In this document: positions 1 to 7,887 of the stretch, one piece after another
How positions within the stretch are numbered: the first letter of the stretch is position 1
Layout: the number at the start of each line of letters is the position of its first letter
Assembly (NCBI GenBank): GCA_027624625.1
Contig: JAQBWH010000008.1
Location: 1 to 62,003 of the forward strand
From: Verrucomicrobiota bacterium
GTDB taxonomy: Bacteria; Verrucomicrobiota; Verrucomicrobiia; Chthoniobacterales; JACTMZ01
Direction of reading: 5' to 3'
Length of the DNA: 62,003 bases
The notes under the pieces: generated by a model
Seen by the model: the letters and a program-made list of their open reading frames with translations, nothing else
What the model was told of the DNA's origin: nothing
The model's database searches: none
Made by a program: the position numbers and the translations under genes

Positions 1-656
1 CATCGCAACAAACAGATAGCCGCGAGGCCTGAAGCGACCAAACCAAGGGTCCCCGGCTCAGGCACGATGGCCACTCGGTCCAAAGAAACGTTGTAGGTTT
101 GTCCCGCCGTGCTCGGGTCTTGCGTCGCCGACAAAGCGATCTGCACGTTTTGGATCCCGTTGAAGACCGTGGCGAACGTCCCGGCACCATAAGATTGGAA
201 TGACGTCGGTGCGTTGACAATGGGAACCTCAAGCTGGAACCAAGCGCCCGGAGCCACGCTGAAGTCGACCGTGCTGCCGGCACGACCCGAACCGGCATCC
301 AAGCGAGCGTAAAAGTTGAGAGCGACGGGGGCATCGTGGGAAAGGTAAGCGCTGAAAGTGCTCACCCCTCCGGAGATCCAATCCCCGACAAACGCGTCGC
401 CGCTCGCATCGGCAGAAGCGTTGCCGCGAAAGACAATTGTTCCGAATCCTCCGGCCGTGATGGCACCGGGCGCCGAGATATAACCCCCGCCATCAACCCC
501 GCCCGTGGCCGACCATCCGGGCGCAGTGCTCGAGCCATTGAGCCAGTTCGCGGCACCCGAGGTGAAGTCCTCGGTAAAGGGCACGAGGAGAGCTTGAGCG
601 GGAACGATGGTGAGGGCCGCGAAGGCGAGCGGAGCCAAAAAGAGACGGGTGATCAT
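1..656 (-). CDS. PEP-CTERM sorting-domain protein (3' end beyond window)
   Basis: Reading the minus strand from ATG at 656 gives an open frame of 218 codons that runs off the left edge. It begins with a signal peptide (MITRLFLAPLAFAALTIVPAQA), followed by a Gly/Ser/Ala-rich beta-type region typical of secreted surface proteins. Near the edge it ends in VPEPGTLGLVASGLAAICLL, a PEP-CTERM signal: the VPEP motif followed by a hydrophobic helix; the basic tail lies outside the window. Such proteins are exported and then processed by an exosortase, and this window encodes one at 44.8 kb. The body of about 190 residues matches no enzyme family I recognise. The protein is complete except for a few C-terminal residues. 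The PEP-CTERM assignment is firm; function beyond secretion and surface sorting is unknown. Confidence 0.88.
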   Translation of the reverse strand, partial: MITRLFLAPLAFAALTIVPAQALLVPFTEDFTSGAANWLNGSSTAPGWSATGGVDGGGYISAPGAITAGGFGTIVFRGNASADASGDAFVGDWISGGVSTFSAYLSHDAPVALNFYARLDAGSGRAGSTVDFSVAPGAWFQLEVPIVNAPTSFQSYGAGTFATVFNGIQNVQIALSATQDPSTAGQTYNVSLDRVAIVPEPGTLGLVASGLAAICLLR

Positions 657-724
657 AAACGAATAAAACAAGTTACACTATTGCGGCGGACCTCCAAATG
701 GCTGGACGCCTTTAAGCACCACGA

Positions 725-753
725 TCGATAATGCGAATGTGTCTCAATCTCAA
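725..753 (-). promoter_or_regulatory. possible promoter for the PEP-CTERM gene
   Basis: On the minus strand TTGAGA (748-753) and TATCGA (725-730) are separated by 17 nt, a sigma70-like arrangement ending about 69 nt before the ATG at 656. This rests on pattern match only; no sigma54 -24/-12 pair was seen. Confidence 0.28.
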
Positions 754-763
754 TAAGGGGTCA

Positions 764-783
764 AGACCATTTTCTCTTGGTCT
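764..783 (-). terminator. hairpin downstream of cobA/hemD
   Basis: AGACCA and TGGTCT form a 6-bp stem with an 8-nt A-rich loop, about 50 nt past the cobA/hemD stop. There is no T-run, so it may be a weak terminator or an mRNA-stabilising hairpin. Confidence 0.3.
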
Positions 784-834
784 GAAATGGCTGCGTGGCT
801 TTGACTGGCGCTCTGACCAACACCGAAGCCGGTC

Positions 835-2337
835 TTAAGCCACGTAAAAGGCCGAAATCGCCTGCACTAACCCCATGATATCGTGTTGCTTAGCCTGGAT
901 AGCCGGCTTGATCTGAAACTCGGCCAGGGTCCCGGTGGTGACTGGCCCAATGCTGGCGAATTGGAGGCCGTCCGGCAGATTGAGCTTCAAGGCGAAAAAA
1001 TTCCGCACGGTCGAAGAGCTGGTAAAAACAACCAGGTCGGCCCCCTCCTCCTCGAAGCGCTGGCGCGCTCGGGTCCGATCCGCGGTTTCCGGCCTTGTGC
1101 GGTAGGCAATGGCCTCATCGACGATGGCCCCCATTTTGGTCAGCTCGGCAGCAAGGGCTCCGCTGGTTTCGGCCGGACGGACAACGAGGATTTTCACGTT
1201 TTCCACATCCGTTTCTTTGCGGAAGGTGGCGGCAAGTGACTCGGAGTGGAACTCCTCGGCGACGAGGTCCACGTGGAAATGGTGATCCTTGAGACTTTGC
1301 GCGGTGGCCGCCCCGACCGCGCCGAACTTCGTCCCGCCGATTTCCCGCGCATCGTCGTAAAGCTTGTAGAAGATCTCGAAAAAAGCGTCCACCCCGTTGG
1401 CGCTGGTGAAGACAGTCCACTCGTAACTGTGGGCATCCTGCACCAGCTCGGCAAATTCCCGCAAGTTCTCGGGCGGCTCGCGTTTGATCAGCGGCATCTC
1501 GTAAACATCGGCCCCGAGGTCACGCAAGGCGCCGGCCAACTTAGAGGCGCCGACCCGGCTGCGGGTCACCACGATGCGGCGACCAGTCAAGGGCCGCGGA
1601 CAAAGCAACGCATGGTCGGCGGAGGCGACCGCTCCGAAAACCACCACCGCGGGCGGTCGCAGTCCTTGGGCAACAACGCGGGCGGCGATCTCCGAAAGAG
1701 GAGCACGGACCGTGACCTGGTCGCCCATCGTGGCACGGCGAACCACCGCGACCGGCAAATCCGGAGCGGCCCCACCGGCCTGCATTTCCCGCGCAATACC
1801 GGACAAACGTTCCAGCCCCATCAACATGACGAGTGTGCCCCTCTGCGACCCCAGGCCACGGTAAAACCCGCGACCCTCCTCGCTTTCCGGGTCCTGATGA
1901 CCGGTGAAAATGGACAACTCCTCGTTGACCCCGCGGCGCGTCACCGCGATCCCCGCCGCGGCCGGACCAGCCAGGGCAGAACTCACCCCGGGCACAACCT
2001 CAAAAGCCAAACCTGCAGCGGCCAGTGCCTCGGCTTCCTCCGCACCGCGACCGAAAACGTAAGGGTCCCCGCCCTTGAGCCGGACAACCTGGCTGCCGGC
2101 GGCGGTCTTTTTGACCAGCAGGCGGTTGATCTCCTCCTGCGTCATGCTGTGGTCATCCGGTTTCTTCCCCGCGTAAAGCAACTCGGCCGTCTCGGGAGCG
2201 AGCCCGAGCAACTCCGCATTGGCCAGATTGTCGTAGACCACAACTTCCGCCCGCCCCAGCACTTCGTGTCCGCGCAAAGTGAGCAAGCCCGGGTCCCCGG
2301 GACCGGCTCCAAGCAGAAAGCATTTTCCTTTTTTCAT
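835..2337 (-). CDS. cobA-hemD: uroporphyrinogen-III C-methyltransferase / uroporphyrinogen-III synthase fusion
   Basis: This bifunctional tetrapyrrole enzyme has 500 residues. Residues 1-245 are the SAM-dependent uroporphyrinogen-III methyltransferase, with the GAGPGDPGLLTLRG loop (10-23), VVRLKGGDP (84-92) and the VPGVSSALAGPA segment near 115. Residues 250-500 are the HemD synthase fold, starting GRRIVVTRS. HemD closes hydroxymethylbilane to uroporphyrinogen III, and the methyltransferase diverts that product to precorrin-2 for sirohaem or B12. It is the last gene of hemA-hemC-cobA/hemD, and its ATG overlaps the hemC stop (ATGA). Fusions of these two activities are known in several phyla. 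The call is secure. Confidence 0.95.
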   Translation of the reverse strand: MKKGKCFLLGAGPGDPGLLTLRGHEVLGRAEVVVYDNLANAELLGLAPETAELLYAGKKPDDHSMTQEEINRLLVKKTAAGSQVVRLKGGDPYVFGRGAEEAEALAAAGLAFEVVPGVSSALAGPAAAGIAVTRRGVNEELSIFTGHQDPESEEGRGFYRGLGSQRGTLVMLMGLERLSGIAREMQAGGAAPDLPVAVVRRATMGDQVTVRAPLSEIAARVVAQGLRPPAVVVFGAVASADHALLCPRPLTGRRIVVTRSRVGASKLAGALRDLGADVYEMPLIKREPPENLREFAELVQDAHSYEWTVFTSANGVDAFFEIFYKLYDDAREIGGTKFGAVGAATAQSLKDHHFHVDLVAEEFHSESLAATFRKETDVENVKILVVRPAETSGALAAELTKMGAIVDEAIAYRTRPETADRTRARQRFEEEGADLVVFTSSSTVRNFFALKLNLPDGLQFASIGPVTTGTLAEFQIKPAIQAKQHDIMGLVQAISAFYVA

Positions 2338-3242
2338 AAAAGCAACATTGCGGCCACCGCGATCCCGAGTTCTTCGGCCTCCTCGCGCGCACCACTCAGC
2401 ACCGCCATCTTCGGTGCCCCGCCCGAAGCGTCAAAAAGAACCGCTTCCAGCTGCAAGCGGCCTCCGTCCACCCGGCCGAGTGCTCCGAGGGCCAGATGGC
2501 ATCCGCCCCCGATGGCCCGCAGCACCGATCGTTCGGCCTGCACGGCCGCGGCCGTCTCCGCATCGTCCAGCGGCCCAACAATCTCTCGAGCCCGGGCATC
2601 TTCGGCGCGCACTTCGATGGCGATGGCACCTTGTCCGGGAGCCGGTAAAAAGGAGGTCAGGGCAAAGACATGGAGGATAGTCGAGCCATGGTGAAAAGGA
2701 CCGGACGTGGGCAAACCCAGACGCTCCAAGCCGGCCGCCGCCAGAATGACGGCGTCGAACTTTCCCTCGGCCACCCGACCGATCCGCGTCGGCACATTGC
2801 CGCGAATCGGAACGACTTCCACGTCGCTACGGAGCGCGTGCATCATAGCAGCCCGCCGCGGGCTACCCGTCCCGATGCGTGCCCCGGCGGGCAGGCTGGC
2901 CGGACCGCCGGGTTGCCTGCTGACCAACACATCGCGGGCATCACCGCGGGACAAGAGCGCACCAAGGATCAAGCCAGCCGGAAGATCCACGGGCAAATCC
3001 TTCAGGCTATGCACCGCCGCCGAGGCGCGATGGTCAAACAGTGCTGCCTCGAGTTCCTTGGTGAAGACCCCAGATCCTCCAAGCGTGGTCAGATTTTCGT
3101 CCGGATGACGATCGCCAGTCGTGCGGACCACGTCCTCGCGCACCGCGAGTTGCGGCCACGCCCGGACCAGCCGCTCGCGGACCATCCGTGACTGGACGCG
3201 GGCCAACTCGCTGCCGCGGGTCGCAAGGATGAACTCCGACAT
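2334..3242 (-). CDS. hemC: porphobilinogen deaminase (hydroxymethylbilane synthase)
   Basis: At 302 residues this is the usual HemC length. It polymerises four porphobilinogen units into hydroxymethylbilane, the substrate of the HemD domain encoded next. Visible landmarks are HSLKDLP with the catalytic Asp (82), the GTGSPRR arginines (126-130), IRGNVPTR (147-154) and GGGCH (245-249), whose Cys248 should carry the dipyrromethane cofactor. It lies 6 nt after the hemA stop and overlaps cobA/hemD by 4 nt, so the three genes are very probably one transcript. Confidence 0.96.
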   Translation of the reverse strand: MSEFILATRGSELARVQSRMVRERLVRAWPQLAVREDVVRTTGDRHPDENLTTLGGSGVFTKELEAALFDHRASAAVHSLKDLPVDLPAGLILGALLSRGDARDVLVSRQPGGPASLPAGARIGTGSPRRAAMMHALRSDVEVVPIRGNVPTRIGRVAEGKFDAVILAAAGLERLGLPTSGPFHHGSTILHVFALTSFLPAPGQGAIAIEVRAEDARAREIVGPLDDAETAAAVQAERSVLRAIGGGCHLALGALGRVDGGRLQLEAVLFDASGGAPKMAVLSGAREEAEELGIAVAAMLLL

Positions 3243-3248
3243 AATCGC

Positions 3249-4274
3249 TCAAGCCGCCGCCGCACATACCGGGCGTTCCGCCACACGGCGGGCAAATTCC
3301 GCAGCCTGGGCGGTGATGACCGCTTCGGCTTTTTCCACTTCGGAAGCACGCAGGGATTCGCCCTCGCGCGCCACCGCCTCGAGATCGTCGATGTCGTGCA
3401 AGATGGCTCCGGGCAAGACGCGGATCGCGGGATCGAAGTCGCGCGGTACGGCGAGATCAAAGAGAAAAAGCGGACGCTCCTCACGCACGGCGAGGAAGGG
3501 AGCCAACTCGTCGGCGCGCAACAACCTCGATGGCGCACCGGCACAGGCGATGACGATATCGGCCGTGGCGAGGTGATCGCGCCAGCGCTCGAATTCTACC
3601 GCGCGCCCCCCCAAGGCAGCAGCCAGGGCTTCGGCTCGGCTGAAGGTGCGATTGGCGACAAGAAGCTCCATCAGCCCCCGCGCATGCATGCAGCGGGCCA
3701 CGTCTTCGCCCGCCTCACCCGCACCAAGCAAAAGGGCGCGGCAAGCGGAAAGGTCGCCGAGGTCCGAGGAGGCAAGTCGTGCCGCAGCCGAACCGACGGA
3801 GACCGCCCCGCGGCCGATCTCGGTCTCACTGCGCACCTGCTTGGCCGCGCGGAAAGCGTGCTGGAAAAGCCGGTTGAGCACCGCCGAAGTATGCCCGTCA
3901 CCGAAGGCGGCGGCATAGGCATCTTTGACCTGGCCGAGGATCTCGGTTTCGCCCAGCACCATGGAATCGAGGCCGGCGGCGACGCGGAAAAGATGATGCA
4001 CCGAATCGTCGCCGGTCAGGCGGAAGAATGCTGCGGTGCGGCCCGCACGGCGCTGCAGAGCGGTCACCACGGTTTCCATGGCGGCGGCAGGATCCTGCGC
4101 CACACCGTAAACTTCGACGCGATTGCAGGTGGAAAGGAGAACAATTTCCTCGAGCCCGGCGCCCACGCGCAAGCCGCGCATCACGGCATCGGTCTGGTCA
4201 GCACCCACCGCAAAGCGTTCGCGCAGCGAGACCGCAGCGGTGTGATGACTCAGGCCGAGAGAGAAAAGATTCAT
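3249..4274 (-). CDS. hemA: glutamyl-tRNA reductase, short form
   Basis: This is the NADPH-dependent enzyme that reduces glutamyl-tRNA(Glu) to glutamate-1-semialdehyde, the first committed step of C5 haem synthesis. The chosen start is ATG 4274 (MNLFSLGLSHHTA); the frame stays open upstream but reads as non-coding. Residues 6-21 hold the GLSHHTAAVSLRERFA signature, LSTCNRVEVYG carries the nucleophile Cys50, and LLLGAGEAGED is the NADPH-binding loop. At 341 residues it lacks most of the C-terminal helical dimerisation domain of the roughly 420-residue enteric enzyme; chlamydial HemA is similarly short. It is divergent from the 3D-domain lipoprotein gene, with about 90 nt between them. Confidence 0.95.
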   Translation of the reverse strand: MNLFSLGLSHHTAAVSLRERFAVGADQTDAVMRGLRVGAGLEEIVLLSTCNRVEVYGVAQDPAAAMETVVTALQRRAGRTAAFFRLTGDDSVHHLFRVAAGLDSMVLGETEILGQVKDAYAAAFGDGHTSAVLNRLFQHAFRAAKQVRSETEIGRGAVSVGSAAARLASSDLGDLSACRALLLGAGEAGEDVARCMHARGLMELLVANRTFSRAEALAAALGGRAVEFERWRDHLATADIVIACAGAPSRLLRADELAPFLAVREERPLFLFDLAVPRDFDPAIRVLPGAILHDIDDLEAVAREGESLRASEVEKAEAVITAQAAEFARRVAERPVCAAAA

Positions 4275-4365
4275 GCGCGGTTGGAGAGAATATCTACGCG
4301 CCGCGCAGCGCGCAAGACGCCCGCATTTGGCTGGCGCGGGCCAGGGGTCCGTGCCATGACAAGCC

Positions 4366-4863
4366 ATGCGCCTTGTTCTCCCCGCCGCCTGCGCCGCCCT
4401 CTTCATCGCCGGATGCGCCGCCCCCCGCAAGCTGCCGTCTTACGAACAACCCCTGGCCGTCGCCCCGGTGCAAAACGTGCGCACCACGGCTTACACCCAT
4501 ACCGAGGCGGACCACAAAAAATACGGCCGCAAATCCGCGGCCGGCACGCTCCTGCGCCACGGCAAGGTCAACAGCGCCGCGGCGGATTGGTCGCGCTGGC
4601 CGCTCGGGACCGTGTTCCATCTTGTCGAGACGGGGGAAATTTATGAAGTCGACGACTACGGCTGGATGCTGGCCGGCACGAATACCATCGATCTCTACAC
4701 ACCAACCCGCGCGCGGATGAATCAATGGGGGGTGCGGCGGGTCACGATCGAAATCCTCAAATGGGGCGACCCGCGCCGCAGCTATGCCATGCTCAAACCG
4801 AGGCAAAAGCACGCGCATGTCAAACGCATGGTCCGGCAGCTTGAAGAGCGGAACGCGCTGTAA
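4366..4863 (+). CDS. 3D-domain (MltA-like beta-barrel) lipoprotein
   Basis: This 165-residue protein has a lipoprotein signal (lipobox FIAGC, Cys17). It is followed by a domain with the three spaced aspartates of the 3D family: DWSRWPLGT, YEVDDYGW and NTIDLY. That double-psi beta-barrel fold is shared with MltA lytic transglycosylases and Rpf-type resuscitation factors, which act on peptidoglycan. The last part, after IDLYTPT, is basic and probably helical. A peptidoglycan-related role outside the inner membrane is inferred from the fold; substrate and catalytic activity cannot be read from the sequence. It is followed after 36 nt by the symporter gene on the same strand. Confidence 0.8.
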   Translation: MRLVLPAACAALFIAGCAAPRKLPSYEQPLAVAPVQNVRTTAYTHTEADHKKYGRKSAAGTLLRHGKVNSAAADWSRWPLGTVFHLVETGEIYEVDDYGWMLAGTNTIDLYTPTRARMNQWGVRRVTIEILKWGDPRRSYAMLKPRQKHAHVKRMVRQLEERNAL

Positions 4864-4899
4864 ACTACGACCGCCACCAACTAGGATACTTCACGCCTC

Positions 4900-6183
4900 A
4901 TGACAAACCCTTGGTCCGGCCCCGCCCGCATTTTCTTCGCCCTCGTCCTTGGCGCGATCGCCGGCGCCTTTGTCCCCGCCGCCGCGGGGATCGGAACCCT
5001 GACCGCCGGCGCAGTTTTTTCCTTTCTCGGAGACCTCTTTCTCCGGCTCCTCCAAATGGTAGTGGTGCCTTTGGTCGCCACCTCGATCGTCACCAGCGTG
5101 GCACGGTTGGGACGCGACCATGCTTTTGCCCGTTTGGGGGCAAAAACCGCTGGTTACTATATGCTCACGACCATTTTGGCGTCACTCGTCGCCCTGGTCA
5201 TTTTCAACCTGGTCCAACCGGGCAAGGTCGATGCCGAGGTCTCGGCCCAATTGCGGGCCGGAGTTCCCGGTAGCGTGGAGGAAGTGCGCGGGGGATTGGA
5301 CGGAAAATCGACCGGAGATCTGGCCGACGTCATCCGCCGCGCGGTGCCGGTCAATATCCTCGGGGCGGCCTCCGATAACCGGGAAATGCTTGCGGTTATT
5401 TTCTTCGCCTTGCTCTTCGGCTTCTTCAGCGGGCGACTCCCCGACGGGAAGCGGGAGGCTTTCCTTCACTTCTGGGAAAGCGCCAATGAGGTCATGCTGG
5501 CCATCACACACGCCGTGATGCGCGTCGCTCCACTCGGTATTTTCGCCCTCATCGCCCGCAACGTGCAGGAAAGCGGATCGGCCGCTCTCGGACCGCTTGC
5601 CTTATTCTTCGCCTGCGTGGCCGGCGGGTTGCTTTTCCACATGTTCGTCACGCTCGCCATCCTCATGCGCACCCTCGGCGGGTTCCGGCCGTGGCCCCAC
5701 TACCGGGCCATGCTCCCGGCCCTGCTCACCGCCTTCTCGACCGCCTCGTCCTCCGCCACCCTGCCGGTCACGATGGAATGCGTGGAGAAAAACGCGGGTG
5801 TTTCGCCCCGGGTGGCCGGCTTCACCCTGCCGCTGGGATCGACCGTCAATATGGACGGAACCGCACTTTACGAATGCGCCGTTGTTCTTTTCATTGCGCA
5901 ACTTTATGGCGTCAGCCTCGACTGGACCCAGCAGTTGCTCATTGTGGTGCTTGCCCTGCTCACCTCGATTGGCGTGGCCGGCATCCCCGCGGCCAGCCTG
6001 GTCGCCATCGTCATCATCCTACAGGCCCTTGGCTTGCCGCTCGAGGCCATTGCCATTGTCATGGCCACCGATCGCATCCTCGACATGATGCGGACCACGG
6101 TGAACGTCTTTGGGGACAGCACCGCGGCTGCGGTCATCGCGGCCTCGGAGGGGGACAAGCTCTATCCGCGGGATGCCGCGTGA
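4900..6183 (+). CDS. dicarboxylate/amino acid:cation symporter (SDF family)
   Basis: This 427-residue integral membrane protein has the signatures of the GltP/DctA sodium- or proton-coupled symporters. These are a serine-rich re-entrant hairpin (TASSSATLPVT), LPLGSTVNMDGTALYE in TM7, a second hairpin with AGIPAASLVAIV, and the substrate-binding TM8 segment ATDRILDMMRTTVNVFGDS. The hydrophobic N-terminal half forms the scaffold helices. Members import glutamate, aspartate or C4-dicarboxylates. The Asp/Arg context of TM8 does not let me choose the substrate with confidence, so no gene symbol is given. Confidence 0.9.
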   Translation: MTNPWSGPARIFFALVLGAIAGAFVPAAAGIGTLTAGAVFSFLGDLFLRLLQMVVVPLVATSIVTSVARLGRDHAFARLGAKTAGYYMLTTILASLVALVIFNLVQPGKVDAEVSAQLRAGVPGSVEEVRGGLDGKSTGDLADVIRRAVPVNILGAASDNREMLAVIFFALLFGFFSGRLPDGKREAFLHFWESANEVMLAITHAVMRVAPLGIFALIARNVQESGSAALGPLALFFACVAGGLLFHMFVTLAILMRTLGGFRPWPHYRAMLPALLTAFSTASSSATLPVTMECVEKNAGVSPRVAGFTLPLGSTVNMDGTALYECAVVLFIAQLYGVSLDWTQQLLIVVLALLTSIGVAGIPAASLVAIVIILQALGLPLEAIAIVMATDRILDMMRTTVNVFGDSTAAAVIAASEGDKLYPRDAA

Positions 6184-6219
6184 CAATTGATCCGGGCGGG
6201 TTAGATTACCGGCTGATCT

Positions 6220-6293
6220 CGGGGCGTAGCTTAGCTTGGTAGAGCGCCTGGTTTGGGACCAGGAGGTCGCAGGTTCGAATCCTGTCGCCCCGA
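6220..6293 (+). tRNA. tRNA-Pro (anticodon TGG)
   Basis: A complete cloverleaf can be drawn. The acceptor is CGGGGCG/CGCCCCG with discriminator A6293; the D arm is GCTTAGCTTGGTAGAGC. The anticodon stem CCTGG/CCAGG closes the loop TTTGGGA with TGG at positions 34-36, and the T arm CAGG/CCTG has loop TTCGAAT. CCA is not encoded. The C1-G72 start pair fits bacterial tRNA-Pro. The antisense strand encodes the C-terminus of the polysaccharide deacetylase. Confidence 0.97.
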
Positions 6294-7067
6294 TTCATCC
6301 ATGGTCATCAGTTGTGCCACAGTGACGAAGCGATAATCCCGAGGCAACAACTGATCGAGTACCGGCGGAATGGCAGCGATCGTGGTTTTGTGGATGTCAT
6401 GGCAGAGCAGAACGGCGCCCGGCGCGGCGCCGGCCACCAACTTGCGGGTGACTCGCGCGCTATTGCGGTATTTCCAGTCCTGGGGATCGACCGACCACAT
6501 GATGGTGTCATAGCCATGTTCCTCAAAAGCCACCTGCCGCACCAGGTCGTTGAATGCCCCGTAGGGAGGGCGGAGATTGGTCATGCGCACGCCGGTCGCC
6601 TCAAGCACGACTTCGTGCGTGCGACTGAGTTCATCGGCCACCCGCTCGGCAGAGAGACCCGACAACGAAGGATGCGACCACGTGTGGTTGGCAATCTCAT
6701 GCCCCTCGGCAACGACACGGCGGGCAATTTCAGGATGAGCTTCAACATTGCGACCAATGACATAAAACGTCGCTTTGACATTTTTTTTGGCCAGCACATC
6801 CAGTAACCGGGGGGTGAGGGATCCATGGGGCCCGTCATCAAAAGTTAAAGCAAGGTGGGGCGTGCTGATAATGGCCGAATGGAAAGGTGGGAGCATGACG
6901 TGATGATCGCCCGGTAGAACCGGAGGAGCTTCGATCGTCGGGGTCAAGGGGTGCAAACCGAACTCTCGACCCATGGAAGCGAAGGTCCGGGCGGCGGGAT
7001 AGCAACACGCCCCGAGGGTGAGAGTCCGGAGAAAGCGCCGGCGCGAAAGAGGGGCGGTCGCGGACAT
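6231..7067 (-). CDS. polysaccharide deacetylase (NodB family), exported
   Basis: The start at ATG 7067 puts a twin-arginine-like signal (SRRRFLRTLTLG) at the N-terminus; GTG 7091 would add eight residues. The NodB domain shows TFDDGPHG (catalytic and metal Asp, about residues 77-78), the HTWSH metal histidines (128, 132), RPPYGA, SVDPQDW and LCHDIH. The family removes acetyl groups from chitooligosaccharides, peptidoglycan or exopolysaccharide; the substrate here is unknown. The domain ends near VAQLMTMDE. The last 20 codons (GRQDSNLRPPGPKPG...) are the exact antisense of tRNA-Pro, so the stop codon lies inside the tRNA gene. That tail is an accident of overlap, not a domain. Confidence 0.92.
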   Translation of the reverse strand: MSATAPLSRRRFLRTLTLGACCYPAARTFASMGREFGLHPLTPTIEAPPVLPGDHHVMLPPFHSAIISTPHLALTFDDGPHGSLTPRLLDVLAKKNVKATFYVIGRNVEAHPEIARRVVAEGHEIANHTWSHPSLSGLSAERVADELSRTHEVVLEATGVRMTNLRPPYGAFNDLVRQVAFEEHGYDTIMWSVDPQDWKYRNSARVTRKLVAGAAPGAVLLCHDIHKTTIAAIPPVLDQLLPRDYRFVTVAQLMTMDESGRQDSNLRPPGPKPGALPS

Positions 7068-7119
7068 CAGAGAACTAATAAACCCAACCACCGGAAGGAT
7101 GCAACCCGGGGAAGGACTT

Positions 7120-7887
7120 TTACCAGGCCATCAAACTGTCGAGTTGTCCGGCCATTTTACGGAGGTAGGTGCCAACCGGAGTGGTATCGAGAGGGATGGA
7201 GACGGGCATTTCCAGGGCCACAGGGATTTCCCCCGTGATATGAAGAGGTTCGGGAAACCCGACCCGCGCCTGTTGCAGGATGGCCAGTTTAAGATCGAGG
7301 ATCTGATCGACGGGCACCTCGAAGGACACCGGGACACGCAACTCCTCGCGCAAGCGAAATTTGACCGGGATACTGCCACTGACCCGCAGGGTCTCGGGAA
7401 AGGCGACTTCCACTTCTTGGTCGAGGGGAATGGTTCCTTTGATATTGAGTAGGGGAGCGACCCGGTTGAACAGACGCCACCTCACCGGTTGCTCCACATC
7501 GATATCGGCTTTGACCCGGACCCGCGACTTTTTCGCGATGGTCATGGCGGTTTCCAGAGGAATCTGTTCGTCGATCTGCAGGTCGAGCGGAACGGTGAGG
7601 GTCTCGTCCACTTTGACCTCCAGGCGGACCGGTATTTGGTCGGAGACATCGAGGGTCAGATCGATTTGCGTCGGTCGGATAATCTTGATCTGCGCGGCCA
7701 GCGGCAGGGTCTGCCGCACGGTGATCGTTGTTTCGATCGACGCGGCGGCAAGTTCCTTCATCGCCTCCGACATTTGCCCCAAGCGGTCGGCGGCGACCAG
7801 CCGCACCCCGAGCAGCGCACCAAGCGTGGTCAGGCTCAGAACCATCGCGGCCACCGCGAGGAGGACTACGGGTGCGGTGGTTTTCAT
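7120..7887 (-). CDS. membrane-anchored beta-repeat protein of unknown function
   Basis: The 255 residues begin with one N-terminal membrane segment (about 6-30) and a short helix (MSEAMKELAAAS). The rest is almost entirely short alternating hydrophobic/polar strands ending in IPV, IPL or VPL turns: IPVRLEVKV, VPLDLQI, IPLETAMTI, IPLDQEVEV, IPVKFRL, VPVSFEV, IPVALEM and VSIPLD. The spacing of about 15-25 residues suggests a repetitive beta-sheet or beta-helix facing the periplasm. I know no named family for it. It overlaps pabB by 4 nt (ATGA), so it is translated after it from the same mRNA, although no link to folate synthesis is evident. Confidence 0.72.
   Translation of the reverse strand: MKTTAPVVLLAVAAMVLSLTTLGALLGVRLVAADRLGQMSEAMKELAAASIETTITVRQTLPLAAQIKIIRPTQIDLTLDVSDQIPVRLEVKVDETLTVPLDLQIDEQIPLETAMTIAKKSRVRVKADIDVEQPVRWRLFNRVAPLLNIKGTIPLDQEVEVAFPETLRVSGSIPVKFRLREELRVPVSFEVPVDQILDLKLAILQQARVGFPEPLHITGEIPVALEMPVSIPLDTTPVGTYLRKMAGQLDSLMAW

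Noticed and set aside
1246..2694. 482-codon plus-strand frame across cobA/hemD and hemC
   Set aside because: Antisense to two well-supported haem genes in a GC-rich region; no domain, signal or start context.
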